Positions 42,110 through 51,453 are shown, counted from the first letter of the stretch. The stretch: DNA of 64,000 nucleotides from Psychrobacillus vulpis (GCF_006861825.1 NZ_VDGI01000016.1:1-64000); one strand, 5' to 3'. Notes: generated by a model not told the origin, from the sequence alone. Numbers and translations: made by a program.

Positions 42110-43552
42110 TCATGAAATCTTCGTTAAGTCTTTCTTTTTCATTGGTGAAGTATGAATTGCTTGTCCAACTAACCCCTCTACTACTTCAAGTAGTCCTTCA
42201 TTGTATCCCGGATGCGCATAGTGTGGAAAAATAATATCTTCTTCTTTGGCTGCCATTTCAAGCAACTGGACAAAGGAGCCAGACATTTCAACTGCCCCTT
42301 CTCCTATCATATGAATGCCTTGTATTATTTCAGTTGTTGAATCTGAAATAACTTTAATAAATCCATCCTTTTTCCCAGTAATTGTTGCATAACCATTGCC
42401 ACCAAGAGCAAATTGGCTAACACGAATATCTAGGCCTATATCACGCGCATTTTGTTCCGTTAGCCCCACTGAAACGACTGGTGGAATGGTATGCGCAACA
42501 ACTGGCATAAATGTCAGATCAACTTCTGTTTGTGTTCCAACAATGGATGCAGCTGCAGCTTTTCCTTGTTTTATAGCTTTTCCTGCGAGCATTGGACCAC
42601 CAGTTATATCACCAATTGCATATATAGAAGGGATCGATGATTGCATATCTTTGTCAATCTTAATAAATCCTTCTTCGGTAAGTTCGATTCCAAAGCGGAT
42701 TATTCCTAGCTCCTCCAAATTAGGCTTCCTTTTTTCGGAAACAAATAGATGAGATCCACTTATTGTCTCTACTTCATTTCTATCCGATATAAAGGTAATA
42801 GTAATATCTTCTTCAGTCTCATGTTTTGCAATGAAATCCACTTCTTTATACATTTTTATTTTTCGCTTTTTAAACAAGCGAGTTAATTCTTTATTTAGAG
42901 ATTCATCGAAAGGGAGACCTATTTTACCATCTATTACAACACTGACATGAGCCCCTAATACCGCAAAGCTAGAAGCAATCTCAAGTGCAATATAATCCTG
43001 CCCTCTTACAATGAGGTGCTCTGGAATCTTATCCATCTTATATATTTCATGCGACAATAAAAACCTTGGATCTTTCTCTTTCCTAACATCTGGTGTTATC
43101 GGGTTACTACCAGTTGCGATAATAAGTTGCTCAAATGTATAAATATCGAATTGATGTCCATTTTCTACTCCGATTTTATCAACAGATAGGAATGTAGCTT
43201 TTCCACGTATTATTTCAATTTTATTTTCCTTACACAAACTTTCTACACCTGACCTAAGCTGATTAATAATATTCGTTTTATAAGAGCTTAACTTTTGAAA
43301 ATCGAAGATCATTTCCGAACTTCCAATTCCAAGGCTGTTTAGATGAGCGGTTTCTGATAGTTTTGCGGCTGCATGTGCAAAAACTTTGGAGGGGATACAA
43401 CCATTATTCAAACAGCCCCCCCCCATATCAGCCTGTTCAATTAACGTGACCGTAAGACCAAGCTGTGCAGCCCGTATGGCAGCACTGTAGCCCCCTGGCC
43501 CTCCCCCAATAATTATAAGATTCCGCTCTTGACTGATTTCCCCAACAACCAT
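42110..43552 (-). CDS. dihydrolipoyl dehydrogenase (E3)
   Basis: The 480-aa flavoprotein reoxidises the lipoyl arm of E2. FAD site GGGPGGYSAAIRAAQLG; redox disulphide C-x4-C in GGGCLNNGCIPSK; second nucleotide site IALEIASSFAVLG; and FAD-contact GDITGGPMLAG. The C-terminal base is in YAHPGYNEGLLE, where the usual HPTLSE is altered but His and Glu remain. It starts one base from E2 and is the last gene of the operon that begins at 48479. Confidence 0.92.
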   Translation of the reverse strand: MVVGEISQERNLIIIGGGPGGYSAAIRAAQLGLTVTLIEQADMGGGCLNNGCIPSKVFAHAAAKLSETAHLNSLGIGSSEMIFDFQKLSSYKTNIINQLRSGVESLCKENKIEIIRGKATFLSVDKIGVENGHQFDIYTFEQLIIATGSNPITPDVRKEKDPRFLLSHEIYKMDKIPEHLIVRGQDYIALEIASSFAVLGAHVSVVIDGKIGLPFDESLNKELTRLFKKRKIKMYKEVDFIAKHETEEDITITFISDRNEVETISGSHLFVSEKRKPNLEELGIIRFGIELTEEGFIKIDKDMQSSIPSIYAIGDITGGPMLAGKAIKQGKAAAASIVGTQTEVDLTFMPVVAHTIPPVVSVGLTEQNARDIGLDIRVSQFALGGNGYATITGKKDGFIKVISDSTTEIIQGIHMIGEGAVEMSGSFVQLLEMAAKEEDIIFPHYAHPGYNEGLLEVVEGLVGQAIHTSPMKKKDLTKIS

Positions 43553-43553
43553 T

Positions 43554-44774
43554 TTATATCAACTCCAACATTAGTTTATGTGGCTGTTCAATCAAACCTG
43601 CAAAGCGGTTCGTAAATTCAACTGCCGTAGCGCCATCTGCTACACGGTGGTCAAACGCCATAGAAAATGTCATAATATGGCCTATTACGATTTCATCATG
43701 AGAATTGACAATTGGTTGTTTTTTCGTTTTGTGAAAAGCAATCAGAGCGGTTTCAGGATAGTTGATAATTGGCGTCGCTCCTGTACTACCTAGAGGTCCA
43801 ACATTACTCACGGTAAAGGTACTATTTTGCATTTCAAATGGTTGTAGTTTACCTGCAATCGCTCTTTCTGTTAACCCTTTAACCTCTTTGTTAATCTGTT
43901 TAATTGATTTCTTATCGACATGATGAATAACCGGGACCATTAAACCACTTTCTGTGTTTGTCGCGATACCGATATGATAGTTTTTCTTTAGTAGTATCCT
44001 GCTATTTTCTTCATCAAGTTCCGCATTGAATATAGGGAATTCCTTTAATGAAATAACAAGTGCTTTAATAAGAAATGCTGGGATACTGATTGATTCTCCA
44101 GATGCTTTCATTTGCTCTTTCAATTCAAGTAAGTTTGTCATATTGACTTCGTCAAAATGAGTGACATGGGGAATTGTAAAGAGTGATTTCGACATCTTTT
44201 CTGCAATCTTTTTCCGAATCCCTTTAAAAGGAATTTCATCGGGTATTTCTTGAGAAAATACTGTTTGCTTTTCATCCTTTACTGATTCCTCAGTTGATTG
44301 TATTCCTTTCAAGAATCGAAAAACATCTTCCTCTGTTACTCTTCCAGATGGATCTGTAGCACGGACGTCTTCAATATTAATGTTATTGTCGCGTGCAATT
44401 TTGCGTGTGTATGGAGTAGCAAGCACTCGTTTATAAGTCATCGGAAGAGCTTTTTCTTCATTGTTATTCATAGACTTCCCTTTCATTTCTGAAACTGGAT
44501 TCATTTCTACATGTAATTTTTGTTCCGTCCGTACAGATTCATCGGATTCAATGTAGAGTAAACTTGTTCCGACCTGTACAACTTCACCTTCATCAATACG
44601 AATTTCTTTAACGATGCCTGAGCAAGGAGAAGTAAGTTCAGCAACCATTTTGTCTGTTTGTACTTCTACAAGTGGTTGATCAGTCATAACCGAATCTCCG
44701 ACCTTCACTAAGTAATGAAGTACTTCTCCTTCGGTCATTCCTTCCCCGACATCATGCAGCTTTACTTCGAGCAT
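43554..44774 (-). CDS. 2-oxoacid dehydrogenase E2, dihydrolipoamide acyltransferase
   Basis: The 406-aa protein has one lipoyl domain (lipoyl Lys in VQTDKMVAEL, about residue 44). A peripheral-subunit-binding domain follows around TPYTRKIARDNNINIEDV. The catalytic domain has the acyltransferase H-x3-D-G in FDHRVADG (about residue 376). E2 forms the core of the complex and sets which acyl group goes to CoA. The operon context (phenylalanine dehydrogenase, thioesterase) suggests a phenylacetyl group; a branched-chain substrate is the alternative. Confidence 0.92.
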   Translation of the reverse strand: MLEVKLHDVGEGMTEGEVLHYLVKVGDSVMTDQPLVEVQTDKMVAELTSPCSGIVKEIRIDEGEVVQVGTSLLYIESDESVRTEQKLHVEMNPVSEMKGKSMNNNEEKALPMTYKRVLATPYTRKIARDNNINIEDVRATDPSGRVTEEDVFRFLKGIQSTEESVKDEKQTVFSQEIPDEIPFKGIRKKIAEKMSKSLFTIPHVTHFDEVNMTNLLELKEQMKASGESISIPAFLIKALVISLKEFPIFNAELDEENSRILLKKNYHIGIATNTESGLMVPVIHHVDKKSIKQINKEVKGLTERAIAGKLQPFEMQNSTFTVSNVGPLGSTGATPIINYPETALIAFHKTKKQPIVNSHDEIVIGHIMTFSMAFDHRVADGATAVEFTNRFAGLIEQPHKLMLELI

Positions 44775-44786
44775 TCCATATCCTCC

Positions 44787-45803
44787 TTAAAAATGAACCA
44801 CTTTTTCAATTCCCTCAACGACTCTTGCCGGTGTTGGTAGATAATGTTCTTCTAATGCAAAGAATGGAACCGGTACGTCAAATCCCGTAATTCTTTCAAT
44901 TGGAGCTCGTAAATAAAGGAAGGCTGTATCGTTAATAATCGACACGATATCATTACCTAATCCTCCAGTATTTTGAGCTTCATGAATAATAACTGCTCTT
45001 GTTGTCTTTTTCACAGAGTTAACTATTATGTCACGATCAATTGGATACAATGTTCGTAGATCAATAATTTCACAACTAATTCCCTTTTGGGCAGCCAATT
45101 CAGCTGCTTTCTCTGCAATCGATATCATCGCTCCCCAAGCAATTAGTGTTACATCCGTACCTTCACGCACAATTTTTCCTTTACCAATTTCCACCGTATA
45201 TTTTCCAACAGGTACTTCTTCTCTCTTCGAACGATAGTTTTTCATAGGCTCCAAAACCAATACTGGATCAGGATCTTCCATGGCAGCAATTAACAATCCT
45301 TTTGCATCGTAAGGATTTGAAGGGCAGACGACCTTAATGCCAGGCATATGTGTGAATAAGGTTTCAGTACTATCAGAATGTATCTCGGGTGCGCGTATTC
45401 CAGCCCCGTATGGTGCTCGAATAACCATTGGCACTGTAAAACGGGACATCGAACGCATTCGAATTCGTGAGACATGTGTCATGATCTGCTCGTAAGCAGG
45501 ATAAATAAAACCGAGAAATTGAATTTCAGCAATCGGTCTAAAACCGTTAACCGCTAGACCAATTGACGTTCCGATAATCCCTGCTTCTGACAGTGGAGTG
45601 TCTACTACTCTATCATCACCAAAAGTTTCTTGTAGTCCTTCTGTCGCTCGGAATACCCCGCCGTTCTTACCGATATCTTCTCCAAGAATGATGGTTCGAT
45701 CATCCTCTTCTAACAGGAGTCGCATACCATCATTAATAGCTTGAATTAAAGTCAACTGCTTTGTCGTTTCATTCTTTGTAACTGACTCTTTTATTTGTGC
45801 CAT
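44787..45803 (-). CDS. 2-oxoacid dehydrogenase E1 beta subunit
   Basis: The 338-aa thiamine-diphosphate enzyme subunit has the conserved GEDIGKNGGVFRATEGL and DTPLSEAGIIGTSIGLA (which includes the Glu that activates the thiazolium cofactor) and a C-terminal transketolase-type domain (LRTLYPIDRDII, HEAQNTGGLG). It pairs with E1 alpha, 3 bases upstream, to decarboxylate the 2-oxo acid. Confidence 0.92.
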   Translation of the reverse strand: MAQIKESVTKNETTKQLTLIQAINDGMRLLLEEDDRTIILGEDIGKNGGVFRATEGLQETFGDDRVVDTPLSEAGIIGTSIGLAVNGFRPIAEIQFLGFIYPAYEQIMTHVSRIRMRSMSRFTVPMVIRAPYGAGIRAPEIHSDSTETLFTHMPGIKVVCPSNPYDAKGLLIAAMEDPDPVLVLEPMKNYRSKREEVPVGKYTVEIGKGKIVREGTDVTLIAWGAMISIAEKAAELAAQKGISCEIIDLRTLYPIDRDIIVNSVKKTTRAVIIHEAQNTGGLGNDIVSIINDTAFLYLRAPIERITGFDVPVPFFALEEHYLPTPARVVEGIEKVVHF

Positions 45804-45806
45804 TCA

Positions 45807-46862
45807 TTACCGCCTCCCTAAATGTGCAAGGTACGATTCTTTTTGTTCAACAAGTTGAGCTGGCATCTCAGCGTATACATGATTAAAAACGTCTTCTAAG
45901 TTTGGCGGAGGATATTTTTCCATTTCTTCAACAGCCGCATCAACTTCACTGCTCGTTTTATCTTTAGTTGCTTGGATCCATTCAGCATTCCAGTAACCGT
46001 AATTTTTCATAAACAGTTCTAATCTTGCTAATGGGTCAACAATATCCTCCCCTTGTTTTTCAGGACGGTATTTTGACGGATCATCAGCAGTCGTGTGTGC
46101 ACCTTTTCGCCACGTAACTGCTTCTATCAATGTTGGGCCATTTCCAGCTCGTGCATTGTCAAAAGCTTTTTTCGTTTCAAAATATACTGCGAAACAATCA
46201 TTTCCATCGATTCGTACCCCTGGTATACCATAGGCAACTGATTTTTGAGCTATCGTCTCAGAATTCATTTGTTTTTCAATCGGGACTGAAATCGCATATC
46301 TATTATTTTGGTTAAAAAAGACAACTGGTACTTTGAATACACTCGCAAAATTCAAACCTTCGTGAAAATCACCTTCCGAAGTTGCACCGTCCCCAAAATA
46401 AGCAATTGCTGCATTTTGTGTCCCTCTTCTCTGTTCAGCCCAAGCAGCACCTGCTGCATGAGGTAGTTGAGTAGCAATAGGAACAGCGGGTGGGAATATA
46501 TTTCTATCTTGCGGTGCTACACAGCCCTCTACTCTACCATTCCAATACAAAAACGTTCTAGCCATACTTTTTCCGAATGTAATTGTCGCACCATGATCTC
46601 GATAAGTTGGGAAAACCCAGTCTCCAGTTTTTAATGCGAGTGCGCTACCAACTTGAGCAGCTTCCTGTCCTTCAAAAGGGGCATAAGTACCTAAACGTCC
46701 TTGTCGTTGCAAGTTAATCGCTTTTCTATCAAAAGTACGAATTCGTAACATGTGATAGTAAAGGTCTTGAACCAATTGCTCATCTATTTGTTTTTCAAAT
46801 CCCGTATCAACAAGATATCCTTGATCGTCTATGATTCTTTTTATAGGGTAGTTATCTTCCAC
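45807..46862 (-). CDS. 2-oxoacid dehydrogenase E1 alpha subunit
   Basis: The 351-aa subunit carries the ThDP-binding motif GDGATSEGDFHEGLNFASVF ... NN and the phosphorylation-loop-like KGAHTTADDPSKYR, typical of branched-chain-type E1 alpha. The decarboxylation of phenylpyruvate (or branched-chain oxo acids) takes place here with E1 beta. It starts 15 bases after phenylalanine dehydrogenase, so the oxo acid made by that enzyme would be its substrate. Confidence 0.92.
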   Translation of the reverse strand: MEDNYPIKRIIDDQGYLVDTGFEKQIDEQLVQDLYYHMLRIRTFDRKAINLQRQGRLGTYAPFEGQEAAQVGSALALKTGDWVFPTYRDHGATITFGKSMARTFLYWNGRVEGCVAPQDRNIFPPAVPIATQLPHAAGAAWAEQRRGTQNAAIAYFGDGATSEGDFHEGLNFASVFKVPVVFFNQNNRYAISVPIEKQMNSETIAQKSVAYGIPGVRIDGNDCFAVYFETKKAFDNARAGNGPTLIEAVTWRKGAHTTADDPSKYRPEKQGEDIVDPLARLELFMKNYGYWNAEWIQATKDKTSSEVDAAVEEMEKYPPPNLEDVFNHVYAEMPAQLVEQKESYLAHLGRR

Positions 46863-46877
46863 TTAACTCGCCTCCCA

Positions 46878-48026
46878 TTAGGATAGTTTGCTAAACGACC
46901 ATTTTGGTTTCGCTGGTGCTGAGTAAAAGCTATTCCGTTTGCTTCTATCTGTTATTCTTTTCTCACACATTGCATTCGCTGATTCCTCTGTTGTTTTTCC
47001 GTTGCTCGCTGCATCTTTATACACTTCCAACATTACATCGTAAATATGTTTCGTTTTCGCAAGTACACGTTCATGATTTATACCGTACAATTCATCTGCC
47101 ACTTGAATAAGACCACCAGAATTGACAATGTAATCCGGAGCATACAAAATCCCATTATCTCTCAATAATCTTCCATGTCTATCTTCTAATAATTGATTGT
47201 TAGCTGAACCTACAATTGCTTTTACTTTAAAATGAGGAATTGTAGTGTCGTTAATAATCCCTCCAAATGCACATGGAACGAATATATCTGCTTCTTGGGA
47301 ATAAATATCATCATTTTCAACAAACTGAACTTTGCCAGTTGTTTTTGCAGCTACTTCTTCGATTGCTCGAAGGCTATCTTTATTAATATCTGTTACGAAA
47401 ATGCGAGCACCAGCTTCCAGAAGTCCTTTTGCAACTTTAAACCCGACCTTACCTAATCCCTGAATCGCATAACTATGTTGACCTAAGTCATCATTTCCAT
47501 ACAACAATTGATTGGTTGCTTTGATGCCGTACAAAACACCAGCGGCAGTTGGTATAGAAGAATCACCACCTCCACCATATTCTTCTGGAAGTCCGTTAAT
47601 GAAATTCGTTTCTTTCATCGCATGAATGAAATCATCCATTGTCGTCCCCATATCGGTACCCGTATAAAAACGTCCACCTAGAGAGTTTACAAATTGGCCG
47701 AATGCGCGGAATAGTTCCGGTGATTTATCAGTTTTAGGATCACCAATAATTACTGCTTTCCCGCCCCCGAAATCGACATCAGCAGCTGCGCATTTATAAG
47801 TCATTCCTTTTGAAAGACGAAGAGCATCTTCTAGCGCTTCATCCACACTACTATATGGCTGCATACGACATCCACCAAGTGCTGGGCCAAGCGTTGTATT
47901 ATGGATTGCAATAATTGCACGCAATCCAGTAGATGGATCGTTACAAAAAACCACTTGTTCATGCTTCGCCATCTTCTCGAAAAGATCAAATTCTTTTGTT
48001 ATTGCCATTTTTTCAGCCATTATCAC
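46878..48026 (-). CDS. pdh: phenylalanine dehydrogenase
   Basis: This NAD-dependent enzyme oxidatively deaminates L-phenylalanine to phenylpyruvate. The 382-aa sequence has the Glu/Leu/Phe/Val dehydrogenase signature with catalytic lysines in GMTYKCA (about 78) and FGGGKAV (about 90). NAD-binding GLGKVG follows. Two positions known to separate phenylalanine from leucine dehydrogenases are in the phenylalanine state: Gly in FYTGTDMG (leucine enzymes have Ala) and Leu in [11 protein letters not shown] (Val). The [12 protein letters not shown] tail also matches the Lysinibacillus/Sporosarcina enzymes. GTG start with AGGGGG 6 bases upstream. Confidence 0.9.
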   Translation of the reverse strand: MIMAEKMAITKEFDLFEKMAKHEQVVFCNDPSTGLRAIIAIHNTTLGPALGGCRMQPYSSVDEALEDALRLSKGMTYKCAAADVDFGGGKAVIIGDPKTDKSPELFRAFGQFVNSLGGRFYTGTDMGTTMDDFIHAMKETNFINGLPEEYGGGGDSSIPTAAGVLYGIKATNQLLYGNDDLGQHSYAIQGLGKVGFKVAKGLLEAGARIFVTDINKDSLRAIEEVAAKTTGKVQFVENDDIYSQEADIFVPCAFGGIINDTTIPHFKVKAIVGSANNQLLEDRHGRLLRDNGILYAPDYIVNSGGLIQVADELYGINHERVLAKTKHIYDVMLEVYKDAASNGKTTEESANAMCEKRITDRSKRNSFYSAPAKPKWSFSKLS

Positions 48027-48053
48027 ACTTTATACCCCCTAAGGAATTACTTT

Positions 48054-48479
48054 CTAGTCTAAAATAGTTTCTTTTTTCTCTGGAAATATTGAAGCATTTC
48101 TAAGTTTTTCAGCTATTGTTTTTTTAGGTAAAATAACTTGTTTCACTTCACCTTTACCAATAATACCTAATTGGTTGGATGCCACAATTTTTGTCAGTAC
48201 TACATTGTCCTTTACTTCAACTAAAGTTGCAGTTAGCGTAACTACCGTACCGAGTGGGGAAGGCGCAATATGACTTAGCTTTACGGATGCTCCCATTCCT
48301 TCTTCATGGTCTTCTAAAAATGGAAGAATAATTTTCCTGGAAACCCACTCCATATGATATGTCATTGTTACCGTTGAATAGACAGGATGAACTATTTTCC
48401 CTTCAAAAGATGCAAACATATCCTCTGTTACTGATATTTGTATAGTCTCTTCTCTGCCTATTTCCATTCCGCTTCTCAT
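48054..48479 (-). CDS. FlK-like hot-dog thioesterase
   Basis: The 141-aa protein has the hot-dog fold of fluoroacetyl-CoA thioesterase relatives. YSTVTMTYHMEWVSRKII spans the region of the catalytic Thr/Glu, and VKLSHIAPSPLG carries the catalytic His. As first gene of the operon it may release free phenylacetate from phenylacetyl-CoA and act as an overflow valve. This is inference; the substrate cannot be read from the sequence. AGAGGTG precedes the ATG by about 5 bases. Confidence 0.75.
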   Translation of the reverse strand: MRSGMEIGREETIQISVTEDMFASFEGKIVHPVYSTVTMTYHMEWVSRKIILPFLEDHEEGMGASVKLSHIAPSPLGTVVTLTATLVEVKDNVVLTKIVASNQLGIIGKGEVKQVILPKKTIAEKLRNASIFPEKKETILD

Positions 48480-48564
48480 TACAACACCTCTACTTACTAT
48501 ATGCTCGAATCTTCTTAATACTGAATGGTGTTTGGGTATTTCTATTCACCATTACACATAATGA

Positions 48565-48578
48565 TGTAAACGCTTACA
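48565..48578. promoter_or_regulatory. cre site (CcpA operator)
   Basis: TGTAAACGCTTACA fits the catabolite-responsive-element consensus (TGWAANCGNTNWCA) at every position. It lies about 45 bases downstream of the predicted transcription start and 86 bases upstream of the thioesterase gene, a typical roadblock position; glucose would repress the operon. Confidence 0.75.
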
Positions 48579-48620
48579 TATACAATTATATTTCACATAA
48601 CATAACACTATTACAACGTA

Positions 48621-48649
48621 ATCGTATCAATTTGTAATACGATAGTCAA
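48621..48649 (-). promoter_or_regulatory. promoter with built-in inverted repeat, thioesterase-pdh-E1-E2-E3 operon
   Basis: On the minus strand TTGACT (48649-48644), 17 bases, TACGAT (48626-48621). The inverted repeat ATCGTAT (48621-48627) / ATACGAT (48637-48643) fills the spacer between the two boxes, so a repressor or activator dimer bound there would sit on RNA polymerase's own site. Confidence 0.65.
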
Positions 48650-48698
48650 TATAGTAATTAGAAAAATCTATCAATTCAAAATTGACTGATTCATACAA

Positions 48699-48731
48699 AA
48701 AAAGTAGTGAGTAAGGTCCCCACTACTTTTT
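48699..48731 (-). terminator. terminator of 48730-49695
   Basis: AAAAAGTAGTG (48699-48709) and CACTACTTTTT (48721-48731), a perfect 11-bp stem that starts at the gene's stop codon. Confidence 0.8.
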
Positions 48732-49695
48732 ACAACTCTAGTATTCTCTTAAATTCTTTTGCAGATTTAATCATACGATTTTCTGCTTCTTCCACCATTT
48801 CATCAATTAGTTCTTTTACTGTTGGAATATCTTCAATAAGTCCCGCAATTTGTCCACTATTCATAAAACCATTTTCGATATCGCCTTCTAATGCACCTTT
48901 TAGATGTTGTTTTTCCGAGGTCAATTCACTATATTGATTTAGTGTCATCCCTGCTCTATCCAGCTCATAGAGCCTCATAGCATAAGGTGTCTTTAAGATT
49001 CTTCTCAGTCTTCCTACACTTCGACCGACGATTAATGTTTCCGTGTCACTGGCCTTCAATAAATTTTCCTTATAAACATCGTGAAAAGGTGCTTCCTTTG
49101 TTGCGATTAAACGCGTACCGATTTGGACACCACTTGCACCAAGCATAAGTGCAGCTGCCAATCCTTTGCCATCTCCAATTCCTCCAGCTGCAAGTACGGG
49201 AATTTTAACGTGTTTCACAATTTGCGGAATGAGTGTGAAAGTAGTTAGTTCTAAGTTTGAGTTTATACCAGCCGCTTCAAACCCTTCTGCCACGAGTATG
49301 TCTGCCCCAGCAGCTTCCGCTTTTTGCGCATGTTTTACAGAAGCTACTAGAGCTATTACTATTACTCCATGTTCATGCAGTAGAGGAATATATGGTGCTG
49401 GGTTTCCCGCTGATAACGAAATAATTGGTACTTTATGTTTGATAACAAGATCAATTAATTCATCTGTAAAAGGTGTGACACTAATTGCAATGTTTATAGC
49501 GAAGTTCTTATTTGTTAACGCTTTTGTTTCTAATATTATGTTCTCTACTTCCTCTGGAGACATTGTTCCGCACCCGATCGTGCCAAGGCCCCCTGCTTCT
49601 GAGACAGCTGCAGCGAGCTGTGCATTGCTAATATTCCCCATTCCTCCTTGAATAATTGGATAGGTTATTTGCAACTTTTCACAAATATATATCAT
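48730..49695 (-). CDS. nitronate monooxygenase / FabK-like FMN oxidoreductase
   Basis: The 321-aa TIM-barrel flavoenzyme has PIIQGGMGNISNAQLAAAVS, LVAEGFEAAG, and the FMN phosphate-binding VLAAGGIGDGKGLAAAL and GVQIGTRL. FabK enoyl-ACP reductases and nitronate monooxygenases share this pattern; the absence of fab neighbours favours neither strongly. It is monocistronic and divergent from the gamma-carbonic-anhydrase-like gene, next to the aromatic operon. Confidence 0.82.
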   Translation of the reverse strand: MIYICEKLQITYPIIQGGMGNISNAQLAAAVSEAGGLGTIGCGTMSPEEVENIILETKALTNKNFAINIAISVTPFTDELIDLVIKHKVPIISLSAGNPAPYIPLLHEHGVIVIALVASVKHAQKAEAAGADILVAEGFEAAGINSNLELTTFTLIPQIVKHVKIPVLAAGGIGDGKGLAAALMLGASGVQIGTRLIATKEAPFHDVYKENLLKASDTETLIVGRSVGRLRRILKTPYAMRLYELDRAGMTLNQYSELTSEKQHLKGALEGDIENGFMNSGQIAGLIEDIPTVKELIDEMVEEAENRMIKSAKEFKRILEL

Positions 49696-49778
49696 TTTTT
49701 ATCCACCCCTATAAAAATATGTTATAGTAAAATTAATAGAATGACAATTGAGATTATTTGAAAAATGGGGGTAAATTT

Positions 49779-50300
49779 ATGATTATCACTTTTAAAGGGA
49801 AAAAACCTGAGTTAGATCCTACTGTTTTTGTTGCTCCAGGTGCAAAAGTTATCGGAGAGGTACTAGTTGGAGAAGAATCTACTATATGGTTTAATACAGT
49901 TCTGCGCGGAGATGAAGGTTTAATTTCAATTGGAAAAAGATGCAGTATCCAAGATAATTCAACCATTCATTTATATGAAGATGCGCCAGTTGTAATAGAA
50001 GACGAAGTTACTGTTGGACATAATGTTATCCTTCATGGATGTAAGGTTGGAAAACGCTCTATTATTGGAATGGGATCTACAATTCTAGATCATGCTGAAA
50101 TTGGAGAAGAGTGCATTATCGGTGCTAATACGTTAATTCCGCCTGGAAAGAAAATTCCCCCACGCTCACTAGTCGTCGGTTCACCAGGAAAGGTAGTGCG
50201 AGAATTAAACGAAAAAGATTTCGATATTATTCAGCTTTCTATTGATACGTATGTTCAAAAAGGATACGATTATCGAGAAATTTTTGAAAAAGAAGAATAG
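49779..50300 (+). CDS. gamma-carbonic-anhydrase-like (YtoA/PaaY-type) protein
   Basis: The 173-aa protein is a left-handed beta-helix of hexapeptide repeats (VIGEVLVGEESTIWFNTV, and later IGMGSTILDHAEIGEEC). The three zinc histidines are in DNSTIHL and VGHNVILHG. It most resembles YtoA of B. subtilis; the phenylacetate protein PaaY belongs to the same fold and works as a thioesterase, so the neighbourhood leaves that option open. The start at 49779 has GGGGGT 6-7 bases upstream; an earlier in-frame start overlaps it. Confidence 0.85.
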   Translation: MIITFKGKKPELDPTVFVAPGAKVIGEVLVGEESTIWFNTVLRGDEGLISIGKRCSIQDNSTIHLYEDAPVVIEDEVTVGHNVILHGCKVGKRSIIGMGSTILDHAEIGEECIIGANTLIPPGKKIPPRSLVVGSPGKVVRELNEKDFDIIQLSIDTYVQKGYDYREIFEKEE

Positions 50301-50356
50301 TCCTGCTACTTCAGATAAAAAAGTAACTACTCTATAAAATTTAATGAAACAAAATA

Positions 50357-50397
50357 AAATGGTCATCTATTCGCAAGTGAATTCATGACCATTATTT
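50357..50397 (+). terminator. terminator after 49779-50300
   Basis: ATGGTCAT (50359-50366) pairs with ATGACCAT (50385-50392), followed by TATTTCTT. Confidence 0.6.
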
Positions 50398-50646
50398 CTT
50401 GAGATAGGAACTTTTATCATCTAACAATAGAGTGCCCATTAAAAAGTAATAAGGAGCTCGCCCATACACTCCTATAACTAGTTAATACACTTTACATAAT
50501 TAAGACTAGTTGAGTACGGAAAAGCCACTCGCTTTCCGCGGACGAAACGCCTACGCTGAGGGCACTGAAAAAGTCCTCCAAGAGATTTCATAGAGAGTAT
50601 GGTGAATGACAAGTTGTTCACATACTCTCTTTTTATTGGGAAATCG

Positions 50647-50770
50647 TTGATTTCCGTTCCAGGCGGACGCTTTCCGCCGGCATGGCTTCAGCCGCTTCCC
50701 TCGCTACGCTAGTCCAGGGTCTTCAGCTCATACTATTCCGGCTGGAGTCGCCGCCTTCCCCTCCAATCAA
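50647..50770. repeat. 124-bp GC-rich palindromic intergenic repeat, copy B
   Basis: TTGATT (50647-50652) to AATCAA (50765-50770). Same length and same core (GGCTTCAGCCGCTTCCCTCG) as the copy at 41845-41968. It lies between the left end of the IS1182-type element and its transposase gene. Confidence 0.75.
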
Positions 50771-50842
50771 CTAGCATCCACCTATTCTTCTAAAAACCTT
50801 CTTCGTTTATAATAGAGAGACTAACTAATGGTGGTGTGCAAA

Positions 50843-51230
50843 ATGGTTTCTAACCAAGAAACCCTTAATTTAAGCCCATCATGGCGATTTATGATTTGGT
50901 CGTTCCTAAAGATAATATACTTCATCAAATAAATGAATTGGTAGACTTCTCCTTCGTTTTAGAGGAGTTGAAAACAAAATATTGTTTAGATAATGGTCGG
51001 AATGCAATTCCCCAATTCGAATGTTCAAGTACTTACTATTAAAGGCAATTTTTGATGTATCCGATGTGGATTTAGTAGAACGGTCCAAATACGACATGTC
51101 GTTCAAGTATTTCTTAGATCTGGCACCAGAAGATCCCGTGATAGACCCAAGTTCACTCACTAAATTTCGCAGGCTTCGTCTCCAAGACGTAAGCTTATTA
51201 GATTTACTTATTGCAGTGCATCAAAGCTAG
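50843..51230 (+). pseudogene. IS1182-family transposase, frameshifted and truncated
   Basis: Three reading frames in succession give an N-terminal IS1182-type transposase: NQETLNLSP (from ATG 50843), then MAIYDLVVPKDNILHQINEL plus EELKTKYCLDNGRNAI (frame of 50881), then PIRMFKYLLLKAIFDVSDVD and SSLTKFRRLRLQDVSLLDLLI (frame of 51021). Two small deletions (near 50879 and 51009) break the gene, and the homology stops at about 51214. The remaining three quarters, including the DDE catalytic domain, are gone. TATAAT at about 50808-50813 could have been its -10 box. Confidence 0.85.
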
Positions 51231-51453
51231 AGAGGATAATATTTTTTTTATAAATTCCAATCAAAACTAATTGAGTCCGGAAAAGCTACTCGCTTTCCGC
51301 GGACGAATCGCCAAGCTATTCTCCCATCACTGTGAGCATTGAAAAACTGTCTGTTATTAGAAAAATTACTTTTTCATTTATAGAAAACCGTTGAAAAAGG
51401 CGACACTCCTGCGGGAATAGCGTTAGTCGAAGACCCCGCAGCGTAGCGAGGAG

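Noticed and set aside
46878-48026. Leucine dehydrogenase of a bkd operon
   Set aside because: The substrate-pocket positions ([19 protein letters not shown]) and the C-terminal tail are those of phenylalanine dehydrogenase; ptb and buk are absent.
51021-51230. An intact 69-aa protein
   Set aside because: It is the middle piece of the frameshifted IS1182 transposase, not a separate gene.
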